Of a DNA stretch of 64,000 bases, positions 58,552 through 64,000 are shown in pieces. Origin of the DNA: Zychaea mexicana. Its lineage: Eukaryota > Mucoromycota > Mucoromycetes > Mucorales > Lichtheimiaceae. The stretch spans positions 101,292 through 165,291 of the forward strand of contig NW_026516765.1 of NCBI RefSeq assembly GCF_025766255.1. The letters run 5' to 3'. The position numbers and the translations under genes are program-made. The notes under the pieces are model-generated. The model did not search any database. It was not told the DNA's origin and saw only the letters and a program-made list of their open reading frames with translations. Positions within the stretch are counted from its first letter, which is position 1. Each line of letters begins with the position of its first letter.

Positions 58552-60492
58552 CACCATGGGAAAAAGTCGTCGAAATCGTCGAAGTCGTCGAATGCAGTTG
58601 AATCTCAGCGCAATTGTTTTCTTATTTTGGCAATTTGTGGCACCCCAGCATACCCCACTCAGAGTAATTAACGGATTATCATAGTTGCGACGATACTCGA
58701 ATGTATTTATTACAAAACATTTGTTGCTTTAAAAAGGCTACGGAAATTGCGGGTGTTTGTGGTGGGGTTGAATGCCGGTGTGGAGGTCGGAGGAGAACGA
58801 GGGCGGATCGGTTGCATTTGTGGTGTTGGTGGTGGTTGCGCAATTGATGATGATATTAAAGTGGAAGGGCCGGCAGGAGCAGAAGAAGCAGAAGTAGAAA
58901 GCAAGGAATGGCAGCGAGAAGCAGCCGATGATCTAAATTAGTACTTAAACTAGAATGCGATATCATCAGAATGGGCAAGTTGCTTAATGTTTACACCGCA
59001 GCATCGTCTACACTGTCGCTATAGCTTAAGAATTTATACAGTTAGCATCACTTCACCTACGGCGACATGTATATGCCCTGGATGCAGTTGTTGGAGCTGG
59101 ACACACCCCGCGTTCACTGGACGACTTATGATACTAGGCCTATTTATATACTTGAGAACCACTTTTGCAACGAATCAAAAAATCTGGTAACAGATCCCCA
59201 TTTGTACATACCATGTCCGGTGAACGCTACCAGAAGCATTGTTGTTCTTTCTAGAAACAAGTTCTCCAGTACGCAGCATGTAAATGCCTGATGCCCTCTT
59301 GCTGCCACTAACATCTTAGAACGCCAAAGCTCGTGGAAAAGATAAAGAGTTACCCAATGCTTCTAGCAGTTATTCGAAGGCTGTTCGTCATATTCCGAAA
59401 ATACATGATTTTCGAAATCAACGAACAGAGCTTGCAATTCTTGTATCGGCAGACTTCTGTAGGCTTTCTTGCCTGGAAGTAGGCCATCGCGCATTCGCTT
59501 CAAACGTTCCAAATCTGTGTCTTCTGCTTCCTGCTTCAACATGTCGTACATCTGCCCAGGAGAACCTCTGCCAACCTGCAGCCCTTCTTTGGTGTACAAA
59601 GATATGACGTTCGTCTTGGTGATGGTTCTGGCTGTTCCCATCTGTTCCGGTGTTGGTTCCTTAATTATACCTTCAGGTCGAACGACATAGTCAACTGCAT
59701 GTTGGTAAGTGCTAAGAGGTGCTTACTGTTGTCCACTGCTGCGGCTGCTGCGGTTGTTGTTCAACCTGCACCGACTGTTGTTGCAAATGCTGATGTTATA
59801 CTTGCTGCACTAGCTGGTGCTGCTGCAGTAATCTGCCTTGGTGATCAGGACGACGAAGAATTCAATCTTCAAATGCGAAATGGCACTGCTTGACACGTCC
59901 CAGTGCTTCCACGTAGGGATCAGCAGGAATGTTGAACTGGGATGGGGTGGGAGTTGTTGTTTGTGTCCATAGCAATTGAGTTTGATGAGGGGGGAAGAAA
60001 TAAGTTGAGGCTTACCAGTAGTCGGCACATGTATAACGAGAAAATTGCCGTCGTTTTCTTTACTGAGCTTATGTTGTTCTTTATCCATGCTTACGAAGGT
60101 TTGTGTTCTAGTGGTTTATTAGTGGAATGCATACAGATCTGAGATGCTTACCCTCGGCATTCCACCAAGTGATGAACGGCTTCTATGCTTGGTAAAGCTA
60201 TATGGTAATTTATGCAAGACCGAGCATGACGCAGGCTCAAGATTAAAAAAGAAGGTACCCTATACACATCGCACTTGCAACAACTCGAGTGAAAGCGACA
60301 AGTTGTACGTCACCTACGCCGAAACTATTAAAGGTTACGCAGGACTCCTGAAGTCCTACATACCATATGTGGAACTCTGTGCTCCCACGATTGCCGATTC
60401 TGACGAAATTCAATGTCCACATACCACATATGGAACTCTGTACTCGACGATTTCGACGATTTCGACGACTTCGACGACTTTTCCCTATGGTG
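58552..60492. mobile_element. 1.9-kb element with (GTCGTCGAA)n terminal inverted repeats
   Basis: Left end CACCATGGGAAAAAGTCGTC continues as GTCGTCGAAATCGTCGAAGT units; the right end is the inverted match (…CGACGACTTTTCCCTATGGTG). The TIR is about 45 bp and consists of 9-bp subrepeats. Flanks could share TTT as a target duplication, which is weak. The interior carries a degenerate minus-strand gene and no recognisable transposase. Confidence 0.65.
58710..60088 (-). pseudogene. Degenerate gene inside the 1.9-kb element, unrecognised
   Basis: Coding-like minus-strand segments in order: 'MDKEQHKLSKENDGNFLVIH' ending at a good donor (60018), 'FNIPADPYVEALGRVKQCHF', a Gln-rich stretch (HLQQQSVQVEQQPQQPQQW), 'RPEGIIKEPTPEQMGTARTI' with 'GLLPGKKAYRSLPIQELQAL' ending at 59363, and a Pro/Ser-rich C terminus (to 58710). 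Frames do not join cleanly and stops intervene between the Gln-rich blocks, so it is probably decayed or its introns are misjudged. No family recognised. Confidence 0.4.
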
Positions 60493-60500
60493 TTTTGTAA
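60144..60500 (+). other. Open frame in the right end of the 1.9-kb element
   Basis: 118-codon ORF from ATG 60144 (MLTLGIPPSDERLLCLVKLY) that runs into the right TIR; its last residues (STISTISTTSTTF) are simply the TIR subrepeats translated. Protein-like N-terminal part, but no recognised family and the minus strand also codes nearby. Could be chance. Confidence 0.22.
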
Positions 60501-61013
60501 GACGTGTCAAACCAAAGCTGATTTTCTTTTGTTTGTTTAATAATTATCGTGGCCTCCGTTTCTGCCCTACATAATATTTGTCGCATATCCTGTCCATGCA
60601 TCTAGGTCACTTCTTTATACAAGCAAGTAGCAGTTGCCAGTGCTATTATTTCATTCTGCATGTGTGTGTCTCCTTTCTGGCAATATACATTCAAAAGGCA
60701 CATGCAAAGATAGACATACACTTAGTTAATCGCTTCTTATATTAAGTTACTTGTATCTATGCTAATGCTTCGTTCTTCAATCTTGTAACAGGTATTGCTT
60801 CAATTCGATCTATGATTGAGGAATGTGAATGAAGTGGTGTCCAGGAAGTGGTTCGGTGGAAGGGTGGTGTACGAAATGGTTCGGTGAGGGGGTGGGGTGT
60901 GCGAACTCAAAATCCGGGTCGGGCAGTGATTGGACCTTCCTCCATGAAACCGACCACCGGCCCACCACTCTTTCGTTCCTTAGCAACCCTGAAGTCATAG
61001 CAACTCACCACAC

Positions 61014-63542
61014 AGCGAACATGTCAACTCTTAAAACGCGTGAAGACACTAAATTGGAACAGAATCGTTGCAAATTGGGTACCTATGAAAATTTTGTGTT
61101 ATATAGCAACGCCATTCTTAGTCAATAGTAGTAGCATACCAAACAAATGAACATTTGTCCTAAAGTTTTTTTTACATGTATTTTGACAGAGATTGAATCT
61201 TATATAAATTCATGCGTTGACGGTGGCTCTGAAGTTAGTTTTGCAGGCTTTGTTCGAGATCGCCCGACTGTTGTCATCCAAAAATCGGTTCCTGGTACTA
61301 ATTACAAGGCTTTCTGGGCCAATATATTTGGAAACGTAGTAAGTGACCTCGATGTAGAGCTGGTAAGAGAAGCATATTGTATAAATTGGTGGGAAATGCT
61401 CGTTTACTGATGAAGACACATGAAGGTCAAAGAACGCGTTGATTGGACAGCTGTCGATGCTCAAATTCACGGTGAAGGCACATCAAGCCCAAATACGCAA
61501 GTTCCATCCGGAAAGTCTTCAAGCTCACCACCATCCAAGTCATGTACCTCCGTGCGACTGTCATCAGCTGAAAAGCCGCTGTCGACAATGTATACAACAA
61601 TCTGCCATAAGAAAAGTGGACCCTATCTACGGGAAAGGTAGTGGAGGACACCATGCACGCATTTGTTAAAAAATGCTCTTTTGAACAGTGAGTTTCATCT
61701 TCTATGGTTGCTTATGCCGGCCAAAAAAAGCTAATTGTTTATATATAATAGTCCATCCCATTCTCTTATACGCGATCCTTTGGATCCCTGCTGGTCAGGG
61801 TATTTTACCAAAGAAGAGATACAAGAGATACAGATGCATAATGCTCTGCAGCTTCGAGAGTTGCCTGAAGGTCTACAAGCCTATCTGCAACTATTTGCGA
61901 ATAAGGTGAAACTATTGCCTGCCTCTTTTGCTATTTCCCCTTTTTCAATTGCAATAATTTAAAATATATTTTTTGATATCTTTAGCACGTTCTCGAAGAC
62001 TTGGTAGAGCTGCATTTCAGACATCGCTTCCACCTGTCTCAAGTTGACGAATGCTGGGCCGAAAAGGCAATTGGCGAAGTGCTTGACTTATACTACTACT
62101 CGTACAACTTTTTCAACAAAACCCAAAACGACCTATTACGCCGTCTATGGGTTTTCATCGAAAAGTGTTTTGACGAGAGCGTGTTTGAAGCTGTCATGTA
62201 GGAGCTTAATTTATAATAATATATACTTTTGAAAACTATGAAATTTTCTCAATTACTAGATTGTAAAAATTTCTTATGTTTTCTTTCATTTAATTTTAAT
62301 ACTAAGAAAAATAAATCAATGATTTTCTTTTTCTATTCCTCTACCACCACCACTCACCCTCTCCTCCTCCTCCAACAACAACAAACAACAACATTGACAT
62401 GTTCTTGTTTTTTCCTAATGGTAGAAAATACTCAAAATTATTATTTTGATGTATTTTCAGAATATCAAAAAATAAAAACTTTATTTTTTAGATATTCAAA
62501 GAAAAGGATAAATATAAATATTTATCTCTTTTCTTAAAAACAATTTGTTTTTTCTATTTTTAAATATAAACTCAAAAAAGAATAGAATATTCTTTTTAGA
62601 GCATTTTATGTTCTGAGTTTAAAATAAATTTAATTTAATTTAAATTTAACTTGAAATATTAATAATAAGAGATAATTTTATTATCCTTATTATTTTTATT
62701 TCTAAAAATAGATTTATTAGATAGAAATTAGCTCGCTATGCAAGCTTTTAACCCGAAGGGTAATTTCTATCAATAAACTATTTTTTAAGAAAAGAGATAA
62801 ATATTTATATTTATCCTTTTCTTTGAATATCTAAAAAATAAAGTTTTTATTTTTTGATATTCTGAAAATACATCAAATTAATAATTTTGAGTATTTTCTA
62901 CCATTAGGAAAAAACAAGAACATGTCAATGTTGTTGTTTGTTGTTGTTGGTGGAGCAGAGGAGGAGAGGGTGAGTAGTGGTGAGTGGTGAGTGGTGAGTG
63001 GTGGTAGTGGAGGAACTAAAAAAGAAAATCATTGATTTTATTTTTCTTAGTATTAAATTAAATGAAAGAAAATATAAGAAATTTTTACAATCTAGTGATT
63101 GAGAAAATTTCATAGTTTTTAAAAAGTATATATTACTATGAATTAAGCTCCGTAGGGCTACGTTTATACTCAAGACTAAATTCATATAGTTATAAATTAA
63201 TATTAATGTGGGAACTTGCACAACATTAGTAGTGAGAAAGCAAGCACAGCATCAAGTGATAGGAAGAATGACGAGCGCCCACTTTCCGGTACGACACTAC
63301 CACGAAGAACAGTAGGTGCGCATTTTGAGCATGAATATGCTGCTGGGAAAGCAGTTGTTTCTGGCGGCGTTACTTGTAATAAATTTGTAGTCGAAGCAAA
63401 CCTGAAATTGCCAAAAATTTTAAAAGATACCATCTGGAGTTTGTCGAAAAGGAATCCGAAGTATCCATGTGCTGGGATTTGTTATAAATGGTAATAACTG
63501 GAATATGAGGAACAATAGAATAAACGACTAAATATTGTTATA
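61014..63542 (+). pseudogene. Broken copy B of the inverted gene family, split by a fold-back element
   Basis: Plus-strand homologue of the gene at 44553-46450. Homology starts just before the ATG (61021) at CAGCGAACATGTC and stops at about 63542, so the seventh exon is missing. The first two exons are almost identical to copy A (four or so changes per 200 nt), including the whole 'DGGSEVSFAGFVRDRPTVV' region, while exon 3 differs strongly after 'DAQIHG'. A one-base deletion in the A-run of 'SAEK' (near 61572) shifts the frame, so exon 3 reads into PYLRER and stops. The exon 5/intron 5 junction is separated by the 951-bp insertion at 62201-63151. Exon 6 has lost an internal segment ('RTVGAHFEHEYAAG'). 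Confidence 0.85.
62201..63151. mobile_element. 951-bp fold-back (long-TIR) element with GTA target duplication
   Basis: Starts GGAGCTTAATT and ends AATTAAGCTCC, with inverted arms of about 340-370 bp (62201-62545 and 62783-63151) that are about 90% alike, including a CCACCACCACTCACC / GGTGAGTAGTGGTG stretch. GTA at 62198-62200 is repeated at 63152-63154. Comparison with copy A (GTCAGGTAGGGC) shows the empty site. The centre is AT-rich and non-coding with its own stem (GATAGAAATTA / TAATTTCTATC around a loop at 62734-62760). ORFs here are simple-sequence translations. Confidence 0.85.
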
Positions 63543-63649
63543 ATTGATTTACAATAAAAATAATAAAAATTGAATTTTTTTATTTATATTGGTAGCCTCC
63601 CATAAGAAAAAAAAGAGCGATTGTTTAAAGTATATAACAATAAATAAAA

Positions 63650-64000
63650 ATGAACACAACACAACACACTGAACAACTCGATATTGAAATTAAAAATTTA
63701 ATTGATAATAAATGGAATTTTTTTTAATAATCTTGGCCTGAAATGCAACATAGATTTAATCATAGAACAACTATTAAAGATATGAAGAATAATACTATAA
63801 ATGATATAAAGGATGTATTACTTAATAGATTTGGATTTATACCTGTATTTTATTTTCTTACAGTTTTATATGGAAATATTGAATATCCAGGGCCACACCG
63901 CGAGATTGAAAAAGGACTTGCATTATTATATCATATGGTATTAGGTGTATTAGGAAAGGATATGCATACTGTTATGCTATGCAACATTTTATGATTATAT
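63650..64000 (+). pseudogene. 5' part of a transposase-like gene, frameshifted, off window end
   Basis: AT-rich DNA unlike its neighbour. ATG 63650 starts 'MNTTQHTEQLDIEIKNLIDN' and meets a stop after a T-run. In another frame a long stretch follows ('MQHRFNHRTTIKDMKNNTIN', 'LLNRFGFIPVFYFLTVLYGN', 'GLALLYHMVLGVLGKDMHTV'), then a second frame change near 63978 toward 'YATFYDY'. The helix-turn-helix-like style with a ...LLYHMVLG... block suggests the N-terminal half of a DDE-type transposase common in early-diverging fungi; that assignment is tentative. Composition and the abrupt end of copy B at 63542 point to an insertion. Confidence 0.45.

Larger units (their letters stand above)
53511..60936. 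mobile_element. Candidate MULE element bounded by imperfect inverted repeats, with nested insertions
   Basis: Sequence at about 53511-53556 (CACTGCCCGGCCCGGATTTT and onward) is matched in inverted orientation at about 60886-60936 (GGGTCGGGCAGTG end). The pair brackets the MULE/OTU pseudogene, so these are candidate terminal inverted repeats. No convincing target-site duplication of 8-11 bp was found, so the exact limits are tentative. A 203-bp MITE lies inside the transposase gene. A 1.9-kb element lies further right, outside the transposase gene but within these limits. Confidence 0.5.

Noticed and set aside
59699..59893. Ala/Val-rich plus ORF in the 1.9-kb element
   Set aside because: Antisense of a Gln-rich (CAG/CAA) coding stretch on the minus strand.
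62229..62537. 102-aa plus ORF and matching minus ORF within the fold-back element
   Set aside because: Both are translations of the same inverted arms (Thr/Leu simple sequence), not genes.

Overview
This is a nuclear window from an intron-rich filamentous fungus, most likely an early-diverging one (Mucoromycota, Mucorales-like). The evidence is short introns with GT..AG ends in nearly every gene, AT-rich intergenic DNA with TATA boxes, fungal families (yapsin-like proteases, GT71 mannosyltransferase), and transposons typical of these fungi (MULE transposase fused to an OTU domain, Helitron with HUH/PIF1 helicase). Several ORFs open only at TTG codons in a naive reading; I placed starts at the first plausible ATG. 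The species cannot be named from the sequence alone.

Layout. 0-44 kb is a normal single-copy gene region with long non-coding spacers: two tandem aspartic proteases (the first cut by the window edge), a seven-exon cytochrome P450, a SET-domain lysine methyltransferase, a GT71 mannosyltransferase, a ZNF511-like zinc-finger protein, a TMEM70-like mitochondrial protein, a small mitochondrial-presequence protein, a PPxY single-pass membrane protein, a small two-exon orphan, a decayed 4-coumarate-CoA-ligase-like gene, TCTP, a TM9SF/EMP70 protein, a BolA-like protein, a secreted Gln-rich repeat protein with Kex2-type sites, a membrane-anchored sphingomyelinase-like phosphodiesterase, an orphan 150-aa gene and an L-fuconate dehydratase (enolase superfamily).

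44.5-64 kb is a transposon island. An intact seven-exon gene of unknown function (copy A, minus, 44553-46450) has a decayed second copy in inverted orientation (copy B, plus, 61014-63542). Between them lie a GC-rich hairpin cluster, an apparently intact Helitron Rep/helicase gene (1545 aa, five exons), a small gene transcribed divergently from it, and a broken MULE/OTU element. The MULE gene carries a 203-bp pogo-type MITE. Beyond its coding region, but still inside the 53.5/60.9-kb inverted repeat, sits a separate 1.9-kb element with terminal inverted repeats. Copy B is interrupted at an exon-intron junction by a 951-bp fold-back element and then gives way to a different AT-rich transposase fragment that runs off the window end.

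The most interesting items are the mosaic inverted gene pair A/B (near-identical first two exons, strongly diverged third exon), the Helitron with its divergent partner gene, the Kex2-type repeat precursor, and a TCTP gene whose stop codon seems to lie alone in the last coding exon.
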